A stretch of 64,000 nucleotides of DNA from SAR202 cluster bacterium (GCA_022447925.1 JAKUTS010000004.1:1-64000); one strand, 5' to 3'. Counted from the first letter of the stretch, positions 8,539 to 17,419 are shown. The notes: generated from the sequence alone by a model not told the origin. Program-made: numbers and translations.

Positions 8539-9648
8539 ATGGTAGTAAATAGAAGAGAACCAGACGGGATAACGAGAATTAGGGTAGTTGGTGTTGGAGG
8601 CGGAGGTTCAAATGCGGTGTCTCGAATGTTCCATGAGAGGATAACTGGAATCGAGTATCAAATAGCAAATACTGATACTCAAGCGCTTTTAGCTTGTGAT
8701 GTGCCTTACAAGATATCCATAGGCGACGATTTAACAGCCGGTAAGGGAGTCGGTGGAGACCCAGAAAAAGGGGCTCGAGCAGCAGAGGAAAGCAAGGATG
8801 ACATTTATGAGGCCGTTCGTGATGCTGACATGGTGTTCATTGCTGCTGGTATGGGTGGAGGAACCGGTACAGGCGCTGCTCCGGTGATAGCTCAAATAGT
8901 AAAGGAAACAGGTGCCCTTACAGTAGGTGTAGTAACGAGGCCATTCGCATTTGAAGGTAACCAAAGAGCTAAACAGGCCGATGCAGGAATCAAAAAGCTC
9001 AAAGAACAAGTGGATACTTTATTGGTAATCCCAAATGAACGATTACACATAATCTGCGGGGATGATGTAACAGCGTCCAACGCATTTAAGCTAGCCGATG
9101 ATGTATTGAGGTTGGGTGTTCAATCGATAGCTGAACTTGTAACAGTACACGGTGAAATTAATCTAGATTTTGCGGATGCTCAAACAATAATGCGCAATGC
9201 AGGTCCGGCATGGATGTCGATCGGATTTGGTGAAGGGGAAGACAGGGTTAAAAAGGCTGCACAGCAAGCAATATCTAATCCATTATTAGATGTCACGATA
9301 GATGGAGCAACAGGCGTGCTCTTCAACATAACTGGTGGATCTGACCTTAAGTTATCTGAAGTACATCAGGCCGCGGAAGAGCTCCAAAGAGTTATACATC
9401 CTGATGCTAATATCATTTTTGGAATGACTACTGATCTAAAAATGGAGAATGAAATTAAGCTTACAGTGATAGCTACAGGGTTCGAGAATCCAGAAACTGA
9501 AGTTATGACGAATGGTGAGTTGAAAGAAATGTTAATGACTACAATGAGTGACGGCGCAATAGACGTTCCTCCATTCCTTCGAAGGTTAGCAAGAAGTAAT
9601 GGTCAAAGTGTCAGCAGGCAACTTACTTTCGACCAAGTAGAAGCCTAG
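8539..9648 (+). CDS. ftsZ: Cell division protein FtsZ
   Basis: This is the tubulin-like GTPase of the division ring. The tubulin signature GGGTGTGAAPVIA lies near residue 113, and the T7 catalytic loop (NLDFADAQTIM) near residue 210. The conserved C-terminal peptide that binds FtsA appears as DVPPFLRR only about 30 residues after the globular core, so the variable linker is very short. About 20 residues follow it. Length is 369. The start is supported by AGGAGGAA 7 bases upstream. A perfect-stem terminator closes the unit about 40 bases downstream. Confidence 0.97.
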   Translation: MVVNRREPDGITRIRVVGVGGGGSNAVSRMFHERITGIEYQIANTDTQALLACDVPYKISIGDDLTAGKGVGGDPEKGARAAEESKDDIYEAVRDADMVFIAAGMGGGTGTGAAPVIAQIVKETGALTVGVVTRPFAFEGNQRAKQADAGIKKLKEQVDTLLVIPNERLHIICGDDVTASNAFKLADDVLRLGVQSIAELVTVHGEINLDFADAQTIMRNAGPAWMSIGFGEGEDRVKKAAQQAISNPLLDVTIDGATGVLFNITGGSDLKLSEVHQAAEELQRVIHPDANIIFGMTTDLKMENEIKLTVIATGFENPETEVMTNGELKEMLMTTMSDGAIDVPPFLRRLARSNGQSVSRQLTFDQVEA

Positions 9649-9688
9649 AAACACTGCCTCCTAAGTTTTTAGATTTCTATCATTAAAC

Positions 9689-9730
9689 AAAGAAGAGTTG
9701 ATCGTACGGTGATCAACTCTTCTTTAATTT
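9689..9730 (+). terminator. Rho-independent terminator after ftsZ
   Basis: A perfect 15-bp stem (9689-9703 with 9711-9725) closes a 7-base loop and is followed by a T-rich tract. The left arm starts with an A run, so it may act in both directions. It separates the rsmH-ftsA-ftsZ unit from nrdR. Confidence 0.9.
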
Positions 9731-9825
9731 TATTATTATTCACCCCGACCCAGCTGTTAGATTAGTCCAATTTATTCCCCTACTAAATTAGTTTTATATT
9801 TTGTTTAAATTCATACAAAATTTTA

Positions 9826-9854
9826 TTGACATGCCCCATATATAGTGTTAATTT
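9826..9854 (+). promoter_or_regulatory. Sigma-70-type promoter of nrdR
   Basis: TTGACA (9826-9831) and TAATTT (9849-9854) are separated by 17 bases, close to the sigma-70 consensus. Transcription would begin near 9861 and give a leader of about 32 bases. NrdR box 1 fills the spacer, so binding would block RNA polymerase. Confidence 0.75.
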
Positions 9855-9879
9855 TTGTTCACTACACGATAAGTAGTGT
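9833..9879 (+). promoter_or_regulatory. Tandem NrdR boxes
   Basis: Two 16-base sites match the NrdR box consensus acacwatatwtwgtgt: gccccatatatagtgt at 9833-9848 and acacgataagtagtgt at 9864-9879. They are separated by 15 bases, so start-to-start distance is 31 bp, or three helical turns, the arrangement known for functional NrdR operators. The first lies between -35 and -10, the second covers the transcription start. This predicts ATP/dATP-dependent autorepression of nrdR and probably of the downstream nrdJ. Confidence 0.8.
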
Positions 9880-9892
9880 ACGTCCAAATTTA

Positions 9893-10435
9893 ATGCTATG
9901 TATTCAATGTGGTAAAGATCGAACTAAAGTTGTAGATTCACGCGAATCGCGAGCGGGTGTTAGACGACGACGCGAGTGTCTGTCTTGTGGAACCAGGTTT
10001 ACCACTTTAGAGAAAGTACAAAATCGGACACTTATGGTTATTAAACAGGATAACCGTCGCGAGGAATTTCAAAGAGGGAAATTGGCTGCAAGCTTGACAA
10101 AAGCCTGCGTTAAGCGGCCTTTACCGATTAACGCAATAAATAAATTAATTGACGATATAGAAAATAAATTAAATGAAGCAGGTAAGCAAGAATTAAGATC
10201 AGAATTAATAGGTGAACTTGTTATGGCCCGTTTGAAGGGCTTAGATAGAGTGGCTTATATAAGGTATGCAAGTGTTTACCGCGATTTTAGTGATATAGAA
10301 AAATTTAAAGAAGAAATTGAATCATTGTTACTGCCGGATGAATCTAACAAAGTAACAAATGCGCAATTATCGTTTTTAGGAGAAGGCACCGAGCCATCGC
10401 TAAAGCCTCGAAGGGGCAGGCCTCCTAAACTATAA
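9893..10435 (+). CDS. nrdR: Transcriptional repressor NrdR
   Basis: NrdR represses ribonucleotide reductase genes. The zinc ribbon (CIQCG and CLSCGTRFTT, four cysteines) begins at residue 3, followed by an ATP-cone (VIKQDNRREEFQRGKL onwards) that senses ATP/dATP. I start at the ATG at 9893 because homologues begin with M-x-C-x-x-C; the longer frame from 9845 would start inside the operator. Length is then 180, longer than the usual ~150 because of a basic tail ending in PRRGRPPKL, an AT-hook-like motif. Neighbour nrdJ is the expected target. Confidence 0.93.
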   Translation: MLCIQCGKDRTKVVDSRESRAGVRRRRECLSCGTRFTTLEKVQNRTLMVIKQDNRREEFQRGKLAASLTKACVKRPLPINAINKLIDDIENKLNEAGKQELRSELIGELVMARLKGLDRVAYIRYASVYRDFSDIEKFKEEIESLLLPDESNKVTNAQLSFLGEGTEPSLKPRRGRPPKL

Positions 10436-10575
10436 GAAAAGAATATATGTATGCAAAATACAGGTAAAATAATGTAGAATGTTTGTTCTTATTTTGGTAA
10501 ATTGTATTTTGTTAGCTTGGACCGAGATATTATAAAAGTAAGAGAAAAGAGTAATTCACTGAAGGGAGCCCATAT

Positions 10576-13098
10576 ATGGCAAAAGGGGAACGTAAAAACA
10601 ATAGCAGGTCAAACCAGCAGAATAACGGCAACGATATAAAGGAGGTTATATCCAAGCTAAAAGAGCTTGGTATATCTGAAGATAAAATATCGGATGTTAT
10701 GTCTAAGTCAACACCAAATAAAACTACTAAAAGCAAATCTAATGGAGCAAATGTTGACTCGATATTGAACGAAAATGCTATTGTAGTTCTTCGCAAACGG
10801 TATCTTCGCAAGAATGATCAGGGTAAAGTGATTGAAACCCCAGATGAAATGTTTTCAAGGGTAGCTAGAGCCATATCTCAACCAGAATTAACATATGGAA
10901 CTGAATTAGAGAGAGCTAAAGTAGAATCAGATTTCTACAAAATAATGTCATCCCTTGAATATGTGCCCAACTCCCCTACTCTAATGAATGCAGGAACCGG
11001 AGCTGGAACATTATCAGCCTGCTTCGTGATGGGCCTCGAAGATAGTATGGAAGGAATTATGACGACCGCCAAAGAGGCGGCTTTGGTACAAAAGTTTGGA
11101 GGAGGTACAGGGTTTGCTTTATCACCTATACGACCGAAAGGCTCACCTATATCTACTACACATGGCAAGGCATGTGGAGCTGTTGCCGTACTAAAACACC
11201 TTTCATCTGTATCCACCTTAGTCACCCAGGGTGGCAAAAGAGATGGGGCAAATATGGCGGTTATGGATATTCACCACCCAGACATTGAAGAGTTCATTAA
11301 ATGTAAGACGGAAGAAGGGCAAATACATAATTTCAATATATCTGTCGGTGCATCAGACGAATTTATGGAAGCGGTCCGAGATGATAAAGATCTAGAGCTT
11401 AAGGATCCTGACACAAACGAGACTCTATCAAAAATTTCTGCTAGGGATTTATTCAACAATATAATTGTAGGAGCTTGGAAAAATGGTGAGCCTGGAATGA
11501 TATTCCTTGACGCTGTAAATAGAGATAATCCTACTCTTCACCTTGGAAGGATGACTGCCACTAATCCATGTGGGGAACAGCCACTTCTACCTTACGAATC
11601 TTGCAACCTAGGTTCTATCAATTTATCACTGTTTGTAAAAGAAACTGACGGGCTTAAAACAGTCGATTACCAACGATTAAAGAAAGTAGTTCGAATAACT
11701 ACTAGATTCCTAGACAATGTAATTGACGCGAATACGTACTCTGTAGACAAAATAGCTGACATGACAAGGTCAACTAGAAAAATAGGCCTTGGAATTATGG
11801 GCTTTGCAGATATGTTAATGGACATGAGTATTGCATATGATTCAACTGAAGGCGTTGAACTCGGTAGAAACATAATGCAGTTCATAAGAAAAGAATCAGA
11901 CCAGATGTCTGAGGAGCTTGCAAAAATTAGGGGGAGTTTCCCAGAGTGGGAAAAGAGTAAGTATGGTCCAGATGGTGAAAATAGGCCAATGAGAAACGCA
12001 TGCAGATTAACAGTGGCACCAACTGGAACAATATCAATGATAGCTGGATGTTCCTCTGGATGTGAGCCAGCTTTTGCTCTAAGTTACCACAAACACAACA
12101 TTCTCGAGGGAGAAAGTCTAGTATATGTAGATAAAACATTTGAAAAAACAGCAAAGGAACATGGATTCTACTCTGATGAGTTAATGAGATATCTAGCAGA
12201 TGGTGGTTCGATTCAAAATAGAGAAGATGTTCCTGAATGGGCGAGGAAAGTGTTTGTTACTGCATCTGAAATATCTCCTGAGTGGCATGTGCGTATGCAA
12301 GGTGCATTCCAGGAAAGTGTTGACTCAGGAATTTCCAAAACCATAAACTTCCCTAACTCTGCAACCGAAGATGATGTGCGCAAAGCTTATATGTTAGCTT
12401 GGGAATTAGGATGCAAAGGAATAACTGTATACAGGGCTGGAAGCAGAGAATTTGAAGTGTTGACTGCAGGAAGCCAAGACTCCGCAACAATCGTCGATTC
12501 AAAAGAGGCTTCAGAAGAGATAGAGAACGTATCTCCAACGCCAAGAAACCGACCTGCAGTAATGAATGGCATAACTGAGAGAGTCAAAACTGGCCAAGGC
12601 AACATATACGTTACAGTAAATTTCGATGAAAAAGGCAGGCCTTTCGAACTTTTTACGACACTAGGGAAAGCTGGAAGTATAGAGTCGGCGCAATTAGAAG
12701 CGATCTCAAGACTTATATCATTGGCTTTACGATCAGGGATTTCTCCCGAGCAAATTGTGGATAATTTAAGAGGAATTACAAGCGATCCTGTATGGGATTC
12801 AGGCAGGCTTGTAAGGTCTGCTCCAGACGCGGTAGCGTTTGTGCTGTACCAACACATGCATGATGGAGCAGAAATGACTTATAGAAATATAGAAACAGGA
12901 AATGATGACCAATCCAGCATACAACTTGGCATGATACCTCCTTCCACAGATAGTGTGGCAGAGGAAGTCGTAGATAGTACAGCACCTGTACAAGTGCCAA
13001 CAGTTAATGGAGTTACATGCCCTGAATGCTCAGGATTCCTAATCTTCCAAGAAGGCTGTCAGCGCTGCGCCAGTTGTGGCTATAATAAATGTGAGTAA
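10576..13098 (+). CDS. nrdJ: Vitamin B12-dependent ribonucleoside-diphosphate reductase (class II)
   Basis: Class II reductase makes deoxynucleotides using adenosylcobalamin, so it works with or without oxygen. The active-site segment NPCGEQPLLPYESCNLGSINL (catalytic Cys and Glu) and the APTGTISMIAGCSSGCEP loop are intact. The C-terminus ends in a cysteine-rich region (CPECSGF, CQRCASCGYNKC) that should supply the redox-active cysteines. The first ~55 residues are polar and low in complexity. AGGGAG precedes the ATG. It lies 140 bases after nrdR and no second NrdR box pair is clear in that gap, so control may be by read-through from the nrdR promoter. No cobalamin riboswitch was seen. Confidence 0.95.
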   Translation: MAKGERKNNSRSNQQNNGNDIKEVISKLKELGISEDKISDVMSKSTPNKTTKSKSNGANVDSILNENAIVVLRKRYLRKNDQGKVIETPDEMFSRVARAISQPELTYGTELERAKVESDFYKIMSSLEYVPNSPTLMNAGTGAGTLSACFVMGLEDSMEGIMTTAKEAALVQKFGGGTGFALSPIRPKGSPISTTHGKACGAVAVLKHLSSVSTLVTQGGKRDGANMAVMDIHHPDIEEFIKCKTEEGQIHNFNISVGASDEFMEAVRDDKDLELKDPDTNETLSKISARDLFNNIIVGAWKNGEPGMIFLDAVNRDNPTLHLGRMTATNPCGEQPLLPYESCNLGSINLSLFVKETDGLKTVDYQRLKKVVRITTRFLDNVIDANTYSVDKIADMTRSTRKIGLGIMGFADMLMDMSIAYDSTEGVELGRNIMQFIRKESDQMSEELAKIRGSFPEWEKSKYGPDGENRPMRNACRLTVAPTGTISMIAGCSSGCEPAFALSYHKHNILEGESLVYVDKTFEKTAKEHGFYSDELMRYLADGGSIQNREDVPEWARKVFVTASEISPEWHVRMQGAFQESVDSGISKTINFPNSATEDDVRKAYMLAWELGCKGITVYRAGSREFEVLTAGSQDSATIVDSKEASEEIENVSPTPRNRPAVMNGITERVKTGQGNIYVTVNFDEKGRPFELFTTLGKAGSIESAQLEAISRLISLALRSGISPEQIVDNLRGITSDPVWDSGRLVRSAPDAVAFVLYQHMHDGAEMTYRNIETGNDDQSSIQLGMIPPSTDSVAEEVVDSTAPVQVPTVNGVTCPECSGFLIFQEGCQRCASCGYNKCE

Positions 13099-13173
13099 AT
13101 TATAATCAATCCAGGATTTGAACACTGGAACTCATCATAATTCTTCGCTTGTCAAGTTCACTTTTTAGGAATC

Positions 13174-14235
13174 ATGGAGGTTAGGCGATCGGTCATGGAT
13201 AAAAACCCCATAATAGCAATCACAATGGGTGACCCATCGGGAGTAGGTCCTGAAGTTATAGCTAAAGCATTAATATCAGATCGCTTGCCTAATTGCGATT
13301 TCGTGGTGATTGGCAGTGCTGTTGAACTCGAAAAGGCTCTCACCATGATTGGCAGTTCATATCAAGTACATTCAATATCATCTTTGGATGAACAGAACGG
13401 ATCAATGCAATCCGCGCCCACGAAAAAATCTATATGTGTCATGAATCCAATGGGGACTGAAATAAGCGACTTGCCTTACGGACGTGTATCCAAAGAAGCC
13501 GGAAAGGCTTCCATAGAGTGGGTTTTATCTGCCGCTAAATTAGCTAGCGATAAAAAAGTCGACGCAATAGTTACTGGCCCGATTCATAAAGAAGCATGTG
13601 TTTTAGCTGGATATGAAGACATTGGGCATATGGAAATACTCCAAAAATACGCTAATTCCCCCTTGGTAGCAACCATGCTTGTGGCGAACAATTTAAGAGT
13701 TGTCCACATGTCAACTCATAAATCTTTAGCTAAAGCCGTTGAATTCTGCACTAAAGAAAATGTTTTAGCAAAGATTCAACTTACAGACACATATTTCAAG
13801 AAATGGGGGTTTAAATCCCCGAGGATAGGGGTAGCTGCATTGAATCCTCATGCTAGTGATGGAGGGCTTATTGGAAACGACGAGGAATTAGAGTTAACTC
13901 CTGCTGTCGAAGATGCACGATCAAATGGAATAAATGTAGAAGGGCCTATACCGGCTGACACCATCTTTAACAGAGCTATAAAAGGTGAATATGATGCGGT
14001 ACTAGCAATGTATCATGACCAAGGACACATAGCGATAAAAGTCTATAACTGGGCCAAAAGTATTAGTGTTAATCTAGGCCTGCCATTCATAAGAACTAGT
14101 GTAGACCATGGAACGGCATTTGATATCGCTGGCAAAGGTATTGCAGACCCTACAAACATGTTAGAGGCAATTCTCGTTGCCTCTAGTATCGCCGGCAAAG
14201 GCATATTACCAAATAAGATGCGTACAGAAAATTGA
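13174..14235 (+). CDS. pdxA: 4-hydroxythreonine-4-phosphate dehydrogenase PdxA
   Basis: PdxA oxidises 4-phosphohydroxy-L-threonine in the DXP-dependent route to pyridoxal phosphate. The N-terminal TMGDPSGVGPEV motif, the TGPIHKEA segment, and metal-binding histidines in GYEDIGHMEIL and YHDQGHIAIK are present. Length is 353, slightly long; a second in-frame ATG at 13195 (MDKNPIIAI) is an equally good start, since GGAGG lies 14 bases before it while the first ATG has AGGA only 3 bases away. PdxA-like paralogues also act on other hydroxyacid phosphates, so the exact substrate is inferred. The next gene is proC. Confidence 0.9.
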   Translation: MEVRRSVMDKNPIIAITMGDPSGVGPEVIAKALISDRLPNCDFVVIGSAVELEKALTMIGSSYQVHSISSLDEQNGSMQSAPTKKSICVMNPMGTEISDLPYGRVSKEAGKASIEWVLSAAKLASDKKVDAIVTGPIHKEACVLAGYEDIGHMEILQKYANSPLVATMLVANNLRVVHMSTHKSLAKAVEFCTKENVLAKIQLTDTYFKKWGFKSPRIGVAALNPHASDGGLIGNDEELELTPAVEDARSNGINVEGPIPADTIFNRAIKGEYDAVLAMYHDQGHIAIKVYNWAKSISVNLGLPFIRTSVDHGTAFDIAGKGIADPTNMLEAILVASSIAGKGILPNKMRTEN

Positions 14236-14281
14236 ATTACCGGTATCTGGATTTCATCGCAGTAATATATTGGAGAATAAG

Positions 14282-15088
14282 ATGATCATTTCATTTATAG
14301 GAGGAGGTGCCATGTGTGAGGCCATCCTCAAAGGAATTTTATCTGCCAAAAGTGCGAATAATACAGACATTACCATAGCTGAGCCAAACAACGATAGGCG
14401 ACTCAAGTTAGAAAAACAATATGGAATCAATACTACTTCGAGTAATGTTGAAGCATTGCAGAATAAAGCAGACATAGTTGTTTTATCAATTAAACCTCAA
14501 GTACTATCGATAGTTCTCAATGAAATAAAAGGTGTGCTTAGTCCGGAACAGCTCTTATTATCAATAGTTGCCGGCGCCAAACTAGACACCCTGATCAAAG
14601 TTACAAACCATGAATCTGTGATTCGAGTCATGCCAAACACACCTGCGCAAATAGGGTCTGGCGTGTCAGTGTGGACTGCAACACCAAGGGTAAATAAAAG
14701 AAACAAAGAGATGACCGCCAATCTGCTAAAACCACTAGGAATAGAGATATACGTAAAGGATGAATCTTTGATAGATATGTCAACCGCACTTAGTGGTAGT
14801 GGGCCAGCATATGTATTTGCTTTTATCGAATCACTGATTGAAGCCGGAGTTAAATTGGGCATGCCACAGGAACTATCTAGTGAATTAGTGATCCATACCG
14901 TGCTTGGTAGTGCAAAAATGCTTGATGAAACTGGTATCGATCCGTCTGAATTGAGAAAGCTGGTTACTTCCCCGGGGGGAACAACAGCTGCTGCTTTGCT
15001 TAAACTCGAGGAAGAGGAACTTGGTCAAGCACTAATAAAAGCAGTTCAAGCTGCGTATGAAAGATCTATAGAACTTGGAAAACTATAG
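14282..15088 (+). CDS. proC: Pyrroline-5-carboxylate reductase
   Basis: ProC catalyses the last step of proline synthesis with NAD(P)H. The Rossmann motif is IGGGAMCEAIL at the N-terminus, followed by VVLSIKPQVL, RVMPNTPAQIGSG and the C-terminal signature region SGSGPAYVFAFIE and VTSPGGTTAAAL. I start at the ATG at 14282, preceded by GGAG 6 bases upstream; an upstream in-frame start would lie inside pdxA and add an unrelated 35 residues. Length is 268, typical. It probably belongs to one transcript with pdxA and yggT. Confidence 0.95.
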   Translation: MIISFIGGGAMCEAILKGILSAKSANNTDITIAEPNNDRRLKLEKQYGINTTSSNVEALQNKADIVVLSIKPQVLSIVLNEIKGVLSPEQLLLSIVAGAKLDTLIKVTNHESVIRVMPNTPAQIGSGVSVWTATPRVNKRNKEMTANLLKPLGIEIYVKDESLIDMSTALSGSGPAYVFAFIESLIEAGVKLGMPQELSSELVIHTVLGSAKMLDETGIDPSELRKLVTSPGGTTAAALLKLEEEELGQALIKAVQAAYERSIELGKL

Positions 15089-15166
15089 AAATTACCAAAA
15101 CAACCACTGCTGATTAAGTACATAAAAACATTAAGCGGGGTAAAATGATGACTGGAGTATTAATCA

Positions 15167-15445
15167 TTGTCTTTCGCCCTTGAATTCATACGAATATTAG
15201 CCATCGCGTTAAATATAGTAATTATAGCCAGGGTAATTCTATCTTGGGTAAAATTGAGCCCTACTAATCCCATAGCAATAATAATTTATGGAGTTAGTGA
15301 GCCTATGCTTAAACCAGTAAGAAGGTTGCTTCCCAACACTGGAGGATTAGATTTCTCGCCAATTGTAGTAATCATATTAATAATGGTGGTACAGAGACTC
15401 CTAAACTGGATTCTGGCAGCACTCAGCACTTCAGGAACAGCTTGA
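15167..15445 (+). CDS. YggT family membrane protein
   Basis: This 92-residue protein has two hydrophobic helices flanking a polar loop with the family hallmark SEPMLKPVRRLLP near residue 45. YggT proteins are small integral membrane proteins often found beside proC and division genes, as here; a role in cell shape or osmotic tolerance has been proposed for some members. The start is a TTG with GGAG 9 bases upstream; nearby ATGs are out of frame. It lies 78 bases after proC. Confidence 0.85.
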   Translation: MSFALEFIRILAIALNIVIIARVILSWVKLSPTNPIAIIIYGVSEPMLKPVRRLLPNTGGLDFSPIVVIILIMVVQRLLNWILAALSTSGTA

Positions 15446-15547
15446 CCATCCTGTATATTTGGTCACCCTGAAACATCTGTAAATCTTAAATTGAATCCGC
15501 AATCCGATTAATTTGATTCAGGCAACATAAAATAAGGAAGGCTTCTC

Positions 15548-15649
15548 ATGCGGTTTCAAAATAGTTCAGCCTCCATTGATAACTTGGCATTTAATGATTG
15601 GAATAAAACCCTCGATTTCAACCTAAGAGGAACTTTTATATTAAAGTAA
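15548..15649 (+). pseudogene. Possible short-chain dehydrogenase remnant (33 codons)
   Basis: An ATG with AAGGAAG about 7 bases upstream opens a 33-codon frame whose second half, NDWNKTLDFNLRGTFIL, resembles the SDR segment just after the NNAG motif (usually DWDRxLxVNLxGTF). Nothing upstream in any frame looks like the Rossmann part, and the frame stops where the convergent birA begins to overlap by 14 bases. It is either a decayed fragment or a chance small ORF. The same segment of the intact SDR at 23581 reads DDWQNTFDVNVRGV. Confidence 0.35.
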
Positions 15650-16418
15650 CGTCTCCGGAGGAAACCGTAATTTTTTCTTCATTAGTTTCTATTATGAGGT
15701 TCCCAACAGAGTCTACCCCCACAGCATAACCCAAAATTATATTTTTCCCATTTGATACTTTAACTTGAGCACCAATAGTACTGAGGTTAGACGACCATTC
15801 AATGCATAGGTCTATTCCTTGCTGGAGCAACTGATAATGCTTATCAATCATGTTTAGTAGTATCGATAAGACTTCATATTTGTCAGTTATGCTGCCCTTA
15901 ATCAGACTAATACTTGTAGCAGAGTCTTTTATCATGTCCATTTCAGCAAGGTCAAGATTTACATTTAACCCAATACCAACTACAGCAAAATCTACCTCAT
16001 TTGCATTAGACATGACGGTTTCTATTAAGATCCCGGATACCTTTTTACCTTTAACAAGAACATCATTGGGCCATTTAATTTCAGCCTTTTCTTTAGTTAT
16101 TTCATATATCGTCTTTTGAATAGCTAAGGAAGCTACCATATTGAGCATATGCAATTTATTTAAGCTGGGCTTAAATAGAATCGATATAGTCACATCCTGA
16201 CCAGCTGTTGTTAACCATTCCCTATTAAATCTTCCCCTGCCCTTACTCTGATGATCAGCAATTACAACAAGTCCTTCCCGCGCGCCCTGGCTAGCTAATG
16301 CCCTAGTGTCATCCATCGTGGATTCAGCAAATGCTAGATTGAGAACCTGCTTGCCAACCAGTTTATTTTGCGAAGTTGTCAACTGCGTAAGATCAGATAT
16401 AAATTGTTTAATATTCAA
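15636..16418 (-). CDS. birA: Biotin-[acetyl-CoA-carboxylase] ligase
   Basis: This 260-residue enzyme attaches biotin to carboxylase carrier domains. The biotinyl-AMP loop appears as SKGRGRFNREW (about residue 68) and the catalytic lysine segment as KWPNDVLVKGKKVSGILIE (about residue 115). There is no N-terminal helix-turn-helix, so this is a group I ligase without the repressor function of E. coli BirA. The start is a TTG preceded by a weak GAGAT. It follows the 2-hydroxyacid dehydrogenase by 35 bases on the same strand. Confidence 0.93.
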   Translation of the reverse strand: MNIKQFISDLTQLTTSQNKLVGKQVLNLAFAESTMDDTRALASQGAREGLVVIADHQSKGRGRFNREWLTTAGQDVTISILFKPSLNKLHMLNMVASLAIQKTIYEITKEKAEIKWPNDVLVKGKKVSGILIETVMSNANEVDFAVVGIGLNVNLDLAEMDMIKDSATSISLIKGSITDKYEVLSILLNMIDKHYQLLQQGIDLCIEWSSNLSTIGAQVKVSNGKNIILGYAVGVDSVGNLIIETNEEKITVSSGDVTLI

Positions 16419-16453
16419 AGATATCTCTTTTTTATAAGGTCATATTCCTTCAA

Positions 16454-17419
16454 CTAATTTACTGGCGACGGTATTTGTTTGTCTTGTAACGCAGCAACAA
16501 TATTTTTCGCAGCAGCGACTCCCATAGCAGTAAATGTTGCTTTACTAGCGCTACCGATGTGCGGTGTAATAACAATATTTTCATTATGTACTATAGGATG
16601 ATCCATTGGAACGGGCTCAGGATCGGTTACATCTATTGCTGCACCAGCTATCTGGCCGGATTCAAGCGCTGCATGCAAATCATCCAAATCAACCGTCGGC
16701 CCTCTCGACATGTTGATCAAAAAAGAATCTTCTCTCATAAGCGCTAACTCTCTACTACTGATCATTTTTTCGGTTTCTGGACTTAAGGGAACGTGGAGCG
16801 AAATATAATCACAAGTTGATAATATATCTTCAAAACCCAATCTAGTTATTCGATACTTTTCTTCTATTTCAGCTTTCGCCGTTCGCGAGTGATAAAACAC
16901 ATCCATTTCAAATCCGATAGATCTTTTTATCACTTTTTCTCCTATATCACCTAGCCCAATGATTCCTAATTTCTTCCCATAGACGTCCGTCCCCAAATAT
17001 GGGCTCTGATCAAAAACTGTCCATTTACCGTTTCGAATCGCTCTATCTCCAAATGTAACCTTCCTTGCGATTGAAAGTATTAAGGCAAAGGTCATATCAG
17101 CACAAGCTTCGGCTAAAATACCCGGAGTATTTGTTATAGTCACATTACGCGCTGTAGCAGCTTCCACATCAATATTGTTATAGCCGACTGCTCTGTTAGC
17201 AATAATTTTCAATTTACCTTTCCCTGATTCCAGTATCTCTTCATCAATTAGATCATCAACCTCTGTCATAATTGCATCGCTTATAGATGCTTTTTCGATT
17301 AATACGTCTTTAGGAGGTGGGGTGTTCTCGGACCAAACCTCGACATCAAATAAAGTTTGCAGGAGTTCGATAGCAGTTGGAACCCTAGCTCTAGTCACAT
17401 ATACTTTTTGTTTGGGCAT
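16454..17419 (-). CDS. D-isomer-specific 2-hydroxyacid dehydrogenase (glyoxylate reductase-like)
   Basis: This 321-residue NAD(P)-dependent enzyme interconverts 2-keto acids and D-2-hydroxyacids. The nucleotide-binding motif LGIIGLGDIGEKV lies near residue 150. The catalytic triad is visible as the arginine in INMSRGP, the glutamate in DVTDPEPVP and the histidine in ITPHIGSAS. The overall form is closest to glyoxylate/hydroxypyruvate reductases, but phosphoglycerate-type or other substrates cannot be excluded. The ACT domain of SerA is absent. It has its own upstream region, shared divergently with the 16S promoter. Confidence 0.88.
   Translation of the reverse strand: MPKQKVYVTRARVPTAIELLQTLFDVEVWSENTPPPKDVLIEKASISDAIMTEVDDLIDEEILESGKGKLKIIANRAVGYNNIDVEAATARNVTITNTPGILAEACADMTFALILSIARKVTFGDRAIRNGKWTVFDQSPYLGTDVYGKKLGIIGLGDIGEKVIKRSIGFEMDVFYHSRTAKAEIEEKYRITRLGFEDILSTCDYISLHVPLSPETEKMISSRELALMREDSFLINMSRGPTVDLDDLHAALESGQIAGAAIDVTDPEPVPMDHPIVHNENIVITPHIGSASKATFTAMGVAAAKNIVAALQDKQIPSPVN

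Noticed and set aside
9845-9892. Longer NrdR start at 9845
   Set aside because: It would begin within NrdR box 1 and upstream of the predicted transcription start, and homologues start at M-x-C.
10436-10575. Cobalamin riboswitch or second NrdR box pair before nrdJ
   Set aside because: The 140 bases are AT-rich, hold no B12-box-like conserved segment and only weak, single NrdR-like matches.
12387-12857. 156-residue frame antisense to nrdJ
   Set aside because: nrdJ is clearly coding with conserved motifs across this region; the opposite frame has no recognisable domain.
14177-14281. Longer ProC start inside pdxA
   Set aside because: The extra 35 residues match no ProC sequence and a good ribosome site precedes 14282.
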